DNA of 64,000 nt from Atherinomorus stipes (taxonomy: Eukaryota; Chordata; Actinopteri; Atheriniformes; Atherinidae). The DNA lies in contig JALJCO010010304.1 of the NCBI GenBank assembly GCA_023101725.1, positions 62,001-126,000 on the forward strand, in the 5' to 3' direction. Every line of letters starts with the position of its first letter. The stretch's first letter is position 1. Below, one piece after another: positions 32,160-45,330 of the stretch. Position numbers and translations under genes: made by a program. Under the pieces are notes generated by a model. The model saw only the letters and a list, made by a program, of their open reading frames with translations, made no database searches and was not told the DNA's origin.

Positions 32160-34020
32160 CAAATCCTGGGTTACATCTTCATCCTTACTTTAAGATTATT
32201 GTTCAGAAGGAAAAGGTCAAATTCCACCAAGGTCACGTGTCTTAAGTCTCCTTTTCAACATAATTGCGTGAACATTGACCAGACACTGCAGGCAGGAAGC
32301 CGTTTGCATCAGTGGGTGGTGTTGCATGACTGAGTCTTCTTCCCTTTCTCCATAACGATGTGCCAAACATTTCAGCTGCACTCACTTTACAGAGAACTGT
32401 TGAGGAAGCTCTGAAATCTGACTCCTTCCACGTAGCCACCCCTGCTGCGATCCCTTTAAAACACACTCCCTCTCCTTCAGCTCTCATCCCCGCTTCAACC
32501 TCCCCACACCGCTCTAGATAACCTCTTTCAAATCATCACAACATCAACTTACTGTCCTCCTCTCCCTCCATCTCCTCTGCACCCGTGATCTGAAAACCTT
32601 AGCTTTTGTTCACTTTAAAATTTCAAGAGTGCTTCTTCACGTTGACTGTGATGCATCGCCGTGCTCACCCCCACAGAGCCGGCTTAATGTGCACTTAGTA
32701 TGCAGGGCAGGTCCTCATTAAAATGCTAAGTGTGTACTGGGAATGGGAGAACGGTTGCTAGGCCATAAACATGGAACTGTGATTTGCTCCAACAAGGGTC
32801 GTGCAAAACGGAGTCAGACACTTCCCCCTCCCTCTGTCTCTTTTGTCTGTACTATGATGTCTCAATCGTGGAAAATGCAGCAGCGTTTGATGACCCAAGC
32901 TGAAGTGGAGCAGAACACGATACAGGAGGACAGGGATGGCTTCTGAATTATGGAACTGGGAACAGAGAAGCATAGTTACACCTCCAGCTATGGATAATCT
33001 CTCTTGCTCTCGCGTAACCCCCCACCCCTCGAACAAACGCACACAATCATCGTCTTTGTTACTTATTTACAAAGAGCGATCCTTCCTTTTCAGGTCCCAT
33101 AGTGTTAAATATGCAGTAGAATGCTTTCATGTCAAACGCTCTCATCCTCAAAGTGCAGCCGGCCTAAATGTGATGCTAATAGAAAGAGAGTGGACCATTT
33201 AGTGAACACAAAGCATTTGCTTTAGTGATTTATTAAAACACAGGGGCTTCACAATGGGATGCTATTCATTCAGCGTCTAGCAGCCTGTGCAGCCATTGTT
33301 CAAAATCTATTAAAACACATCAGTGAGCAATAATGTTGGTCTGACTGATGTGTTCATCTATTTCCATATGCACACACTGGCTTATTCAACTTAATCCTAC
33401 ATGTACAACCTTATTAGCATAAAAATCTGAAAGAAAACACCAAATGTCTGTTTCTCCAGCCACTGAAAATGGTCTACGTATGAACAGCCTAAGCTGCCTT
33501 TGCTGAAATAAAACGGAAATGAAAATCTTGATAGCAACAGAGAGTGATTACAGGCCTGAAAAGTGCAAAGAAAACAACAACCTGCACACTGATGAAGACC
33601 ATAACTATGCAAATATTTCCCACTGTTTCCACTCCGTCTGTTGTCCCGTCCAACAATAGTCACTGATATTTGTGATGCTGACAGATATTTCTTGCACAGG
33701 TGGACAATCAGTGGGGTCCAGGCAAGATTCAGCCCTGATTTTAGCCGGAGATAAGAATTATCTGATGTCCTTTGTTGGAAATGCCAGAATGACGGAGGAA
33801 TTAAACCATGCTGCATGTCTCTGAACAGTTCTGGAATACATTCACCATTTCTGTCATTAGTCGTGTTTACATGGACACGAGTATTCAGATCAAAGATAAA
33901 AATATTTAATATAGGCATACCAATCAGAGGATGCTGATCAATCACACTTATTTGGATCAAAATCTCATTTCGATCGAGGTGGGTGACTTATGGTGATTGT
34001 TTTTCAACCTGCAAACATGA
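32160..34020. other. Spacer, nothing identified
   Basis: A 187-codon minus-strand open frame (33397-33960) lacks any family motif. CGTGTTTACATGGACACGAG near 33860 may be an old element end. Confidence 0.4.
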
Positions 34021-34027
34021 AAACAAA

Positions 34028-34330
34028 TTAGGGCTGTAACGATACGCGTATTGAATTCAAAATCGCGACACTCACTTGCTCCTGTCCATGGTGGGAGAGG
34101 GCAGAACCGCGACAGCTACCAAGCCCGGTTTAGACGTTCTAACTGCTCAGATCACAGAAAACTGTTTTCCTTTTTTTTTTTCATATGTTGTAGCATCCAG
34201 TTGCTTCCCAGACAGTACGGACCGTCTTGTAGTGATGTACATGTCGATACTGAAAGATTGATACTTCCAATACCAGCTTTTTAATGTTCTAGTATCAATT
34301 TTCATGTCAGAATATCAATATTTTTGTACT
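34028..34330. mobile_element. hAT-like end fragment
   Basis: TAGGGCTGTAACGATACGCG at 34030 resembles a hAT terminus, and GATAC/TATC-rich sequence follows at 34240-34330. No right terminus is visible. Confidence 0.5.
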
Positions 34331-34620
34331 TTTTTGTAAATATTGAGTTCTTTCCCAACTAGAATACAGTAGAAAGTAAATAGACTATCTGGACCAAATT
34401 ATACCCAGTTGGTAGCTACTGGTTTGTCTTCCGCCTGCCATGGTCAAATGTGTAATGAGGTTCAGTGCAGCAGAGCAGCACCATGCAGATCACTAATCAG
34501 TTTGTAGCAGTCACGTGTGGAGCTCAACAACGTGCACCAAGTTATGCAAGCAACACCATAGATCTGAGTCAACTGTGTAAGGTGTCCCGACGAGGTGTCC
34601 ATTTTCAGGAATTAATAGAC

Positions 34621-35837
34621 TATACACATATACCAGCCACTTTATTAGGTACACCTGTCCATCAGCTCGCTAATGCAAATTTCTAATCAGCCAATCACAT
34701 GGCAGCAACTTAATGCATTTAGACATGTAGACATGGTCAAGACGATCTACTGCAGTTCAAACCAGCATCAGAATGGGGAAGAAAGGTGATTTAAGTGAAC
34801 GTGGCATTGTTGTTGGTGCCAGATGGGCTGGTCTGAGTATTTCAGAAACTGCTGATCTACTGGGATTTTCCTGCACAACCATCTCTAGGGTTTACAGAGA
34901 ATGGTCCGAAAAAGAAAAAATATCCAGTGAGCAGCAGTTCTGTGGGCGCAAATGCCTTGTTGATGCCAGAGGTCAGAGGAGAATGGCCAGACTGGTTCCA
35001 GCTGATAGAAAGGCAACAGTAACTCAAACAACCACTCATTACAACCAAAGTATGCAGAAGAGCATCTCTGAATTAACAACACGTCCAACCTGAAAGCAGA
35101 TGGGCCGCAACAGCAGAAGACCACACCGGGTGCCGCTCCTGTCAGCTAAGAACAGGAAACTGGGGCTACAGTTTGACCAGACTCGCCAACATTGGACAAT
35201 AGAAGATGGAGAAATGTTGCCTTGTCTGATGAGTCTCCATTTCTGCTACGCAATTCTGATGGTAGGCTCAGAATTTGGTGTCAACGACATGAAAGCATGG
35301 ATCCATCCTGCCTTGTATCAATAGTTCAGGTTGGTGGTGGTGGTGTAATGGTGTGGGAGAGATTTTCTTGGCACACTTTGGGCCCCTTAGTACCAACGGG
35401 GCGGTTTAACCACCACAGCCTACCTGAGTATTGTTGCTGACCATGTCCATCCCTTTATGACCACAGTGTAGCATCCTCTGATGCTACTTCCAGCAGGATA
35501 ACGCACCATGTCATAAAGCGTGAATCATCTCAGACTGGTTTTTCGAACATGACAATGAGTTCATTGTACTCAAATGGCCTTCACGGTCACCAGATCTCAA
35601 ACCAATATGGCACCTTTGGGATGTGATGGAACAGGAGGTTCTCATCACTGACTTGCAGCCAACAAATCTGTAACAATTGCATGATGCTGTCATGTCAATA
35701 TGGAGAAAAATCTCTGAGGAATGTTTCGAGTACCTTGTTGAATCTATGCCATGAAGGATTAATGCAGTTCTGAAGCCAAAAGGGGTCCAACCCGGTGCTA
35801 GCAAGGTGTACCTAATAAAGTGGCCAGTGAGTGTATA
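34621..35837 (+). mobile_element. Near full-length Tc1-type transposon
   Basis: The inverted ends (TATACCAGCCACTTTATTAG with GTACACCT at left; AGGTGTACCTAATAAAGTGG at right) enclose 1.2 kb, with TA at the borders. This is the most complete of three copies of one Tc1 lineage in the window; the others are at 16409-17280 and 25646-25765. Confidence 0.9.
34773..35780 (+). pseudogene. Tc1 transposase, frameshifted
   Basis: An open start (MGKKGDLSERGIVVGARWAG) leads through a helix-turn-helix segment (LSISETADLLGFSCTTISRV) to about residue 100. After about 35090 the coding continues in other frames with RRWRNVALSDESPFLLRNSD (first catalytic Asp region), GGGGVMVWERFSWHTLGPL and the sequence corresponding to QDNA and SPDL. 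Several frameshifts and stops are present. DNA cut-and-paste activity is therefore not expected. Confidence 0.85.
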
Positions 35838-35839
35838 TG

Positions 35840-37039
35840 CAGTCGTCCTCAATTAAAGAATGAAAAAACTCCGCTGTCAGGGGAATACGATGAAATTGAC
35901 AAAAGTAATAAATAAAAATTCTATGAAAATCATGACATTGATTTTGAATTGTTTGAAAAAAATATTATAAAACAGACACACGGAAAGAAAAAAAAAAAAG
36001 TAAACGACTGATGGGGCTCCAAAGCTAAATTTTGTTGAGCAACACTTTGAGACAAACCTTCGTCATAATTTTAGCTGTAATCTACACAGATGATATGTAT
36101 GTAGGTTTATGAAGTTTCATATTCATTTTCACTTTAACAGCGACCACCAAACGTGAGTGAGCCTGACTCGCTTGGCATGATGTCACAGGTAGACAGATTA
36201 TTACAGGCCGGTAAATATTTTAACCACTAAACACAACTTATATTGATGCTCAGTCTTACTTGTGAAAAGTAACTCCCAGTTTGCTGCTTTCGATGCTCCG
36301 CTGATTACAGCAGAAGATGCTGCGCAGCTCTGGCATCGTTCGTCCACAGTAATTATTAACTGAGCTGTGACTGGTCCAAGATGGTGGCCACGTTTCTCGC
36401 GCTCCATCAGTAAATCCGGCTTCTACTCATTTATCATTTATACTTATGTGTCCTCCTCTTCCTTCGTGTTGTTTTGGTTTTGAATCTCGCTCGCCTTCCT
36501 GTCTGAGCGTCTCCTGGGGCAGGTGCAGCTTACCATGCAGCCAATCAACACATGGACGTCTCTCGCATCTCACGCTCAGCAAAGCATGATTGGCTGGTAA
36601 CTTGTTGCATGGGAACTGATGCCTTCAGGGTTCACAAAAAAAAATTCACCAGCCAACAGTTTTGCTTATATTATCATGAAATGGTCAAGTTATCGTACAT
36701 TTGCCCTTTTTTAGAATTATTGATCGTACATCGTACAGAGGGCCAAATTATCGTACAAATACGATAATTATCATAGACCTGGCAACACTGCTCCCAGCCC
36801 CCACCCCCCCCACACACACTGACTTGGGGGCATTCACAGTGCAGAACGCCAGCTGATTGGACAGAGTGCTGCACGTCATCACTCCATCATAAAGGAGCCG
36901 TGCTGTTGTTTGACCAGTGCTGTATACAGCAGCAAGTGTCTGCTCAATGAAACATAATTCATAACAAAACCACTTTTGAAAACAAATGTCGACTTTTGTG
37001 CAGTTTCGACTAATCAATTAGTTATGCATATCCCTAATA
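35840..37039. other. Spacer with possible element remnants
   Basis: An ATCGTAC-type motif recurs four times at 36693-36762 in both orientations. CGACTAATCAATTAGTTATG with CATATCCCTAAT at 37005-37037 resembles a hAT right end. Nothing else identified. Confidence 0.35.
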
Positions 37040-37092
37040 CATATATATATATATAAATATATATATGTACACCAGCCAACAATACATACAAA

Positions 37093-37173
<81 letters not shown>
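37040..37173. repeat. AT dinucleotide microsatellite
   Basis: Two runs, 37040-37066 (interrupted) and 37096-37173 (about 39 units). Confidence 0.97.
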
Positions 37174-37176
<3 letters not shown>

Positions 37177-37184
37177 TACACACA

Positions 37185-37985
37185 GTCAGTATGGAAAGTA
37201 TTCAGACCCCTTTAAACTTTTCACACTTTGTTTCATTGCAGCCATTTGCCAAAATCAAAATAGTTAATTTTTTGTCTCATTGTTGTACCCTCCGCACCTC
37301 ATCTTGACAGAAAAAAACAAAAATGTAGACATTTTTGCAAATTTATAAAAAAAAATAAAAGAAAAAAAAATCACATGGTCATAAGTTTTCAGTACTTTGC
37401 TCAGCACTGAGTAGAGGCATATTTTGAACTCGTACATCCATGAGTCTTCTTGGGAATGATGCAACAAGTTTTTCACACCTGGATTTGGGATCTTCTGTAT
37501 TCTTCCTTGCAGATCCTCTCCAGTTCTGTCAGGTTGGATGGTGAACGGTGGTGTTCAGCCATTTTCATGTCTCTCCAGAGATGCTCAGTTGGGTTTAAGT
37601 CAGGGCTCTGGCTGGTCCAGTCCAGAATGGTCCAGAGTTGTTCTGAAGCCACTCCTTTGTTATTTCAGCTGTGTGCTGAGGGTCATTGTCTTGTTGGAAG
37701 GTGAACCTTCGGCCCAGTTTGAGGTCTAGAAAGAGTTCTGGTCGTCCAAAACGTCTTCCATTTAAGGACTATGGAGGCCACCGTACTCTTAAGAACCTTT
37801 AGTGCTGCAGAAATTCTTTTTTAATCTTGTCCAGATCTGTGTCTCGTTACAATTCTGTCTGATCTCCTTGGACAGGTCCTTCCACCTCATGCTCTGACAT
37901 GCACTGTGAGCTGAAAGGTCTTATGTAGACAGGTGCGTGCCTTTCCTGAACAAGTCCACTCAGTTAAATTAAATACAAGCTGCAC
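37185..37985 (-). pseudogene. Tc1-type element with internally deleted transposase
   Basis: The end AGTATGGAAAGTATTCAGAC is a well-known Tc1 terminus in fish. On the minus strand the C-terminal half is readable: [20 protein letters not shown], then in another frame [20 protein letters not shown] and SPSNLTELERICKEEYRRS. Just upstream in coding direction, [18 protein letters not shown] is an N-terminal helix-turn-helix piece. Everything between, including the first catalytic Asp, is deleted. The opposite terminus is not found. Confidence 0.8.
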
Positions 37986-38039
37986 TCCAGTGAAGGAGGA
38001 GAACCATCTCAAGGAGGATCAGAAATGGACAGCATATGA

Positions 38040-38112
38040 GTTAAAGTAGGAACATTTTGAAAACCTGCAGGTCTGAGGTCCTCAAGGACCAGGATTGAGT
38101 AACACTGCTTTA
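38040..38112. mobile_element. Family-1 hAT miniature element, right end
   Basis: GAAAACCTGCAGGTCTGAGG and CTCAAGGACCAGGATTGAGT match the family-1 right half. Confidence 0.65.
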
Positions 38113-38317
38113 AGGATACTGTTGGAAAAATTTCTCAGCATAATGTCCCTTTCCTCATATGGAGACAGACAGACTTGTGGCAACTGTGGTTAATCACTTT
38201 TAACTTGCACAAAGATGTCAAACATAGACAACGTACAGCATCCCAGAGATGAACCAACTTAGAAATACTTACAGCTCTATTTTTTACTCATAAAACATAT
38301 GCGGCAGGACGAAGGAG

Positions 38318-38394
38318 GGCCCGGGCGGGATTTGAACCACAGACTCCCGGGTGAGAGTCATGCCCGCTAACCAGTCAGCCAAAGGGACATCCCC
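38318..38394 (-). repeat. tRNA-derived sequence (possible SINE head)
   Basis: On the minus strand TGGCTGACTGGTTAGCGG fits an A box and GGTTCAAATCC fits a B box at tRNA-like spacing, and GACTC/GAGTC could form an anticodon stem. The acceptor ends do not pair well and there is no clean 7-base anticodon loop. A SINE head or tRNA pseudogene is more likely than a working tRNA. Confidence 0.5.
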
Positions 38395-41263
38395 TTGGCC
38401 AAGTAGCCAGGGAACATGAACACTCAGAGGCATAGTGACAGGACCATCACCTGCCACACATACTTAAACTGAAATGCTATCAATAGGACATGGTCATGCA
38501 TGGACTCATAACATGATTATGTCATTTTCTAAAATCAATCAGGAACTAAAATCAATTAGACAGTGATAAACACACACACAGTGGTGTTTGTTTACTTCAG
38601 AATCAGTGTTTCTTCTTCTAACGGCTGTTTCTGGAAAGTCAGACAGTTCAGCGCATGTCAAAATGATTTATTCTGCTGAAACGTGTTGTATGTAAAAGCA
38701 TGTTATATGGGGTCCATGTAGACAGTACGTGCCTGAGTAGAATTAGAGCCCAATTGAAGAAAGTTTATGCACAATGACCCCCAACTGGTCCAGATGGCTG
38801 TCACTCCTGCTTTGTCATTGATCTAATTTATTAGTTTCCTTCACTAGGTAATTCTTTTCATAAATTGGACTAATGAAGATACAAGCGTATTATAATTGGA
38901 CTAGAATGAATTGAATTGAACTGGACTGAGATGACTTTGTTGTAAACTGGTGCTGAATAATTAAACTGAATTGAATAACAGTGACTGTGTGTGATACATG
39001 TGAATGCAAGCTTTCACTTTCTCTTTTGGCAGCACATGTGCCAGTCAAATCCAGCCATCATCAACAAAAAAAGCATCAACAACAACAAAACAGCCAAAAG
39101 TTGTTCTTTGTTCCTTCTTTTGTATCAAGATAATCTTCCACCGAGAGAATCAATCGCAGTTCAATGGATTCGTATAAACCTTATTAAAGTCAGTGAGAAA
39201 TAAGATGGTGCCAGAAATTACAGAGCAGCACTGTGGAGATGTTACCATGGCAACACATAAGTATATATTGTAAGGGAGATCAAGTTGTTATAAAGCAGCG
39301 CATTAATTTGATGTTTGTGGCGTTTGAGCATCTGTCAGGGTAACAGCTGAGCTTATTTTACACAATGATGATATCAGAGCACGTGGAATCCTGAAGAGAT
39401 GAGTTAAAAAAGCTAATATAAAGTCATGGTGGACGACAGAATGGAAAAAAAAAGACGAATCACAAGCCTTTCTGATAGCTGGTATCAGGACTAATTGGTA
39501 AATGTTGTTTTTCTTCTTCCTCTGTCTTTTCCCTCTCAAATGGTGTGACATGTCACGTGTAGCTACTGCGCCCGCTCATGCAAAATAATTTCATGCATAT
39601 TTAAGTGGGATGCAAATTAGAGTGCACAATGAACATGGCTTTTAGCTTGAAATTTAATTACAAGTGCAGTCCCCTTTGAAAATGAGTTTACTTTTTCCTT
39701 CTGTCTGTCTTTTTTTTTCTCTTTGCTCCTTTTCATTTTGCATGTTTCTTGCAAGCCATTATGCGAATCCATGTCATGAATTCCAAATCTCTGGTGTGAC
39801 AGCTCAAGAAGAAGAAGACGAAGGGGGGAAAATGCCATTCCAAACAGCCATCTCATATTTTATACAACAAAGTGGCTGTTCAGAGAGAAGAGACAGAAGG
39901 AGAAGCCGTACTGTACAGGAACTCCGGCTGGCCGTTTCATCTCATTCTTTTGGATTATGCTTCTTATATTTCCAAGAACTTGAACTTGAGTTGTGTTGTC
40001 TCTGTGGTGTGACTCACCTTGGCCCGGAGACGGGAGGACAAGCTGTCAACTGCCTCTCCACTTTCCTGGGCTTGGTGGGGTGTGAGCTCCTCCAGCCCCA
40101 TGTGGCCTAGTTTCTCGGCAGCTTTAATACTATGTGGCTGCTCATTACCCCGTTCTCAGCCGAGCTAACGTGGGAGACTTAAACACTGAGACGAGGTCAA
40201 GGACACTCCAAAGTCCACAAAGTGCTCCTTTTTGTTAAAAAGCTTCTCTCCTCACGCCTCCATCACTTACTCCCACATCTTTGTCTTCACAGTTCTCCAA
40301 CACTTCAGGGCCCCTCGCTCTCCAGAAGTGGCAGATGTAATTCCTGATCCCTCCCTGAGAGCGAAAGCTCAGCCATAAATGTGTTACTTACGGGCATGTG
40401 CCACCAGAGAGCATCTGATGAAATCAAATCCTTTGAAAGCTAATTTCTCTGCGGTTTTAATATCACACTGAAACAATAGAACTCAGATGCACAGTCTTCA
40501 TAAAAGTGGATACAATCCTCATTTATACCCCAGTCAATTTACATTCACCACTACTTTATGGCTTTCAATGACCAGTGAGGGCCTTCAGGGGACATTGCGG
40601 CACACAGTGACCCTCTAACTCTGTCTCTCAGAAGAACCCATTTCAAATCTTATGATGCAGCTTCAGGTCTTCTCTGTGAATCTCCTGCACATTGATGGCT
40701 GGGGGAGAGAAGCCTCGTAAATATCCTTTAATCTCATTCCCTTGTGGAAAGGGCATGACGACAGCTCTTGAGAACGGCCAGTGAAAAACCTCCCCCTCCG
40801 TCGATACTAATATAGGATCCTGAATGCCTCAGAGTGGAGACGGGGTGGGGGGAGCAGTCAAAACAAAAGCTGTGAACTCTCACTGGTAGCTCAGCGGCTT
40901 CAAGTTTTTCTATCTGTGTTCTTCCTTTTACAGGTGATAGGGTTTTTGTGCTTGTAAAAACTCCTGCTTGTCATCAAATGGTTTCTATCTTTGCACATTT
41001 AATTCATTCAGTGATCTCTGATTATGTTTTTAAATGTGCAAATACGCCTGCCTCCACCTTACTGCTCGCTGGTGCATGCATCCTCTCACCCCCGACCTTC
41101 TTCAATATGTGACCAACCCCAGCCAGGCACTTACTTCCGTTTCCATACAGGGGTTCCGACTCAGGACGGTTAGATGAATTACAACAAAGTAGAACGCAAC
41201 ACAGAAGAAAGGAGGACAATGGTGGCTGTCCAGCAGTTTGGTTATTTCTTCAGGGCATACATG
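38395..41263. other. Spacer, nothing identified
   Basis: A long stretch without paired ends, family motifs or convincing exons. A 148-codon open frame at 39664-40110 has no supporting feature. Confidence 0.4.
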
Positions 41264-41265
41264 TA

Positions 41266-42696
41266 CAGGGAGGAAAAAAGTATTGAACACATCAACATTT
41301 TTATCAGAAAATATATTTCTAGTAGAGCCAGAAGTCGGCAACAACCCAAGTAATGCACACATACAAAGAAATCCTAACATTTATGTCCATCAATGAAGTT
41401 ATGTGTAATATAGTGAAATGACACAGTGAGTGTCATTTCAGTAAGTGAAATTAAATACACTTACTGAAATTTATTTACTACTGAGTGCAAAAACCTTTGT
41501 TGGTGGTTCCAGCCTCCAGACGCCTCCTGTATGGACAAACCAGTGGAATATGATGCTCAGGTGTGATTTTGGTCCATTCTTCCACAAACTGCCTTCAAAT
41601 CTTCAAGGTTCCGGGTCTCTTATGTGTTCTTTCTCATCTTCAGTTCTTTCCAAAGATTTTCAATTGAATTCAAGTGGGGTGATGAACTGGGCCATTCTAG
41701 CAGCTTTATTTTCTTTTTCTGAAACTAGGTGAGTGTTTCTTGGTTGTGTGTTGGGATGGTCGTCTTGCTGAAAGATCCAGCCTCTTTTCATCTTCAGCAG
41801 CTGCAGATGCAGCAGATTCTGGTCCAGAATGTCTCTCTACTTTTTGTCAAGAACTGGACAAGAGTCCAGTTCTGGTCTCATCCGACCAGACTGTGTTTTC
41901 CAGAATGTCATGGGTTTGTCCAGATGCTGTGCTGCAACCTTCGAACGAGCATCAACCTGCTTCTTATTCAGAAATGGAGTCTTGCGTGGTGTGCGTACAT
42001 GAAGGCCATGGCGGTTGAGTGCATTCCTTCTTGTTTTCTCTGAAACAACTGTAGCTGCTGGTTCCAGGTCTTTCTGAAGCTCTCCACGAGTGGTCCTGGG
42101 CTGTTGGAGAACCTTTCTGATGATTGTTCTGACTCCTCTGTCTGAAATCTTGTGAGGAGCATCTGGCCGTGGCCGCTTTATGACCATGCCGTGTTCTTTC
42201 CACTTCCGGATGATGGTCCCAATGGTGCTCACTGGAACTTTCAGAAGTTTAGAAATGCACCTGGAACCAATGCCTTCAGTGTGTTTGCAATGATAAGGTT
42301 GCATAGGTCTTTAGACAGCTCTTTGCTTTTACCCATCATGCAATGCTTCTTGTCTGACACCTTGGTGATGAGAAACCTTTTTAAAGGCATCAATCAGGAC
42401 TAAAGCAGCTGATATTACTTTGCACTGATAAGGGACAGGATTAGTTTCTAAATACTGACAGACTCCAGCTGCTTCCTTGGCTTTTTACCCCTCCATGTGT
42501 TCAATACTTTCTCCCTGTGTCATTTCACTATATTACACATAACTTCATTGATGGACATAAATGTTAGGATTTCTTTGTATGTGTGCATTACTTGGGTTGT
42601 TGCCGACATCTAGTGAAAATTTCATGTCAATAGCTCTACTAGAAATATATTTTCTGAGAAAAACTTTGATGTGTCCAATACTTTTTTACCCCGCTG
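41266..42696 (-). mobile_element. Tc1-type transposon with terminal repeats of about 200 bp
   Basis: The ends CAGGGAGGAAAAAAGTATTG and CAATACTTTTTTACCCCGCT-G are flanked by TA (41264-41265, 42697-42698). The inverted repeats continue inward for about 180-200 bp (shared TAACATTTATGTCCATCAAT and TAGTGAAATGACACA). A different lineage from the element at 34621. Confidence 0.92.
41480..42339 (-). pseudogene. Tc1 transposase with deleted catalytic core
   Basis: Reading starts at MGKSKELSKDLCNLIIA (42336), shifts frame, then stays open as KHTEGIGSRCISKLLKVPVS, then WKEHGMVIKRPRPDAPHKIS and ALNRHGLHVRTPRKTPFLNK up to PMTFWKTQSGRMRPELDS. It then jumps to RGWIFQQDDHPNTQP and ends near RRRLEPPTKVFALSSK. 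The part between the first Asp and QQD is missing. The DNA-binding half is well preserved and the catalytic triad is lost. Confidence 0.85.
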
Positions 42697-42786
42697 TATA
42701 CACAGGAGCACCTACAGCTGAGAACAACCTAAATCAAGACAGCTACCGGAGTATAATAAGATAGCAAGGTCATATTGACGCTTTTG

Positions 42787-43467
42787 CAGTGTTGTATAGT
42801 AACTAAGTAAAAATACTTTGTTACTTAAGAAGTATTTTTTTTTATATTTGTACTTTACTTAACTACTTCTATTTCTGATGACTTTTACTTTTACTTCACT
42901 ACATTTTCCGAGAAAAATCAGTACTTTTACTGATTGGTTGATCAAAACGTTTTTCAGGGTTCAGTAATGACTGGATGGACAGTTCAAGTGCAGTTGCACT
43001 GCAGTCATGTTAAAGTTGAACCAGTCAAGTTTTTTTTTGTTTGTTCGCATCACCTCCGAGCACCAAGAGTTTATTAGGAATGATTTTATATTGAATGCAC
43101 GTGGGTATAAATGTTGGTAGGCATGCATGCAGGTCTGTAAGGATGTTTGTGTGTACAGTATTTTCTATATGGTTGGTTTTATGTATGGAGGTATTGAAGC
43201 TCCTTTACACTTTGCAAATTAAAACCTAAAAACTAAATTAAACAGAAATAAAGAAAATGTTAAACTCAAGCTTCTGATTGCGTTTTATCAACAGTACTTT
43301 TAACTTTTGATACTTAAGTACAGTAAATACTAGCTACTTTTTTTTTTTACCTTTACTCAAGTAATATTCTAGCAGGTGACTTTCACTTTTACTTAAGTCA
43401 TTTTCCAGTAAGGTACTTTTACTTTTACATACTCAAGTATGGCTTTGGGGTACTTTATACAACACTG
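42787..43467. mobile_element. hAT miniature element, 8-bp duplication CGCTTTTG
   Basis: The inverted ends CAGTGTTGTATAGTAACTAA and GGGGTACTTTATACAACACT-G enclose 681 bp, with exact CGCTTTTG at 42779-42786 and 43468-43475. Subterminal parts are rich in TACTTTTACTT and AAGTACTTTT motifs. Confidence 0.95.
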
Positions 43468-43855
43468 CGCTTTTGTTATGATTAAACTGTTCTTGAGTCT
43501 AGAAAAGGGATTAGATATTTTATGTGCCATGTGACCACGCCAGAAATTTAGAACAGTTGTCTGAATGAAACAGTTGCAAGAGGTCGGTGGCACGATTGCA
43601 AAGTCATGACTTAATTTGACTGCTGAACATGGAAAAACTGCATTTGCTAGTAATTCATAAAAGAACTTGAAGAGTAAATGGCATCTCTTTTTCCTTTAAG
43701 TTTGAAAAACAAGACGGTGGACAGTTCATTTTTCTTGTCTTGTGAAATATCAGGTTATTATGTATCTTTTTCTTTCTGTAAATCAGCCTTTGTTAGAGGG
43801 AATACTTGTTTGCCTATAATATAGAACCTAGATGACAGATATTGTACCTCTCGCA

Positions 43856-43926
43856 TGATAATAGCTGTGATGGGCTCCAGCGACCCTAAATTGGAGAAGA
43901 GGTATAGAAAATGAATGAATGAATGA
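43856..43926 (+). mobile_element. L2-type LINE 3-prime tail
   Basis: GATGGGCTCCAGCGACCCTA, then AGAGGTATAGAAAATGAATG with GAATGAATG repeats, is the conserved tail of fish L2-type LINEs. The body is absent. Confidence 0.75.
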
Positions 43927-45330
43927 TAGATTTTGGTGAATTGTTGCTGGATTGCTCACAGTACAGTCACTGCTGCGCTGTTGTGGGAATATTGTCACAC
44001 CTCTCAGGGTGCTACACCAATGGACATGCATGTCCAACTATTTTCCGTATGAAACTGCCCTGCAGAAGCTCAGTGATTCCAACCCAGCTTAGAAAATAGC
44101 AGCAGACATTCAGAAAGTCACAGAAGGACAACTCAGTTTTCCAGATGACAAAAACAGCCACGAGGCATTCTGCTGCAAAACAGCTCCGAGCAGTCCGACC
44201 ATGCAGCAACCAGGACCACCAAGGGTTGAGAGCACGACGATGAAGGGGGAAAATGGTCACATGAAGACAGACATGCTTATTTTCAAACTTTCCGTCATCC
44301 TTCCTGCAAAAACATTACCATGGTCATACATTTTTCATTTCCCGTTTACGTGTGTGCTATTGTAATTAACTTTGATCAAATTTACAGTTTGTCCAAGAAA
44401 ATGTATATTTCTATGTAAAATGGAGAATCTTTTATCAACAACAGGCAATGACGGGTTGATGTTTGGACAATAAAGAGAAGAGAAATGTATAAACAACCAC
44501 ACTTTTAGTAACAATTTTATTTACAATGCAAGCGACCACGGGATGGAAATACAATCATCTTAAATAGAGTGAAGAGGTGCAAAATGGGATAAACTTATGG
44601 AGAAAAAAATCAAGACAATGCAATGTGAAAAACATGGTATTGTTGCAAACTGTAAAACAGTTTGTGCATAAAACAGTTTTTGCAAATTTGCAAAAACTTT
44701 GGGTTCTTGCAAATTTGTTCGAATGTGAATACTTTGATCACTGCCAAGCAATTATGACCAAAAAATAGATAAAACACACGTGTGTGCGTGTCTGTGTGTG
44801 TGTAGCACACACATTACACAAGTGACTTCTCACACATTGCTTTATAATCTCCTTTTGGGAATAAAGCAGTTTTCATTTAATTGTTGATGATGTCATGATG
44901 ATGTCACAGCTAAACAACTAACAGATTTTAATTGGCTTTAAGAATGTTTTAACAGGCCCATTTCTCTCTGCTTGTTTGTGTGTGTCAATAACAATAACTA
45001 TAAAAAGAAGGAAATCCAATCCAACTTCAGATGACCCAGCTTTCCACCAACACATAAACACACCATTTCTGATGTTGTATAGGTAACAGTTTGTGAGTAA
45101 AATATTAGGTTATGCTTTTTTTTTAAAAATGTGCATGCAAGTCTTATCTTTTGTTCATAGTTGCTTAGCACATGTGCACTTGAACACACATTTGCAGGTA
45201 TGCATAGACTGTTTACACACCATGTATAACACTTGCACACGTTGAGTGGATCTCTCTCCATACTAGCTACTCCGTTGTCGAAGACTGAACTCTGTGGGAT
45301 GTTCTGCCATGTTTTTCTCCTCTGAGACAA
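43927..45330. other. Spacer, nothing identified
   Basis: A short TG run lies at 44776-44803. No other feature supported. Confidence 0.4.

Noticed and set aside
33397..33960. 187-codon minus-strand open frame
   Set aside because: No recognisable domain, no splice context and no biased composition. It is compatible with chance in a 64-kb window.
38318..38394. Functional tRNA gene
   Set aside because: The acceptor stem does not pair and the anticodon loop has the wrong size.
39664..40110. 148-codon plus-strand frame starting with a hydrophobic stretch
   Set aside because: Resembles a signal peptide only because of a T-rich tract. The rest has no motif.
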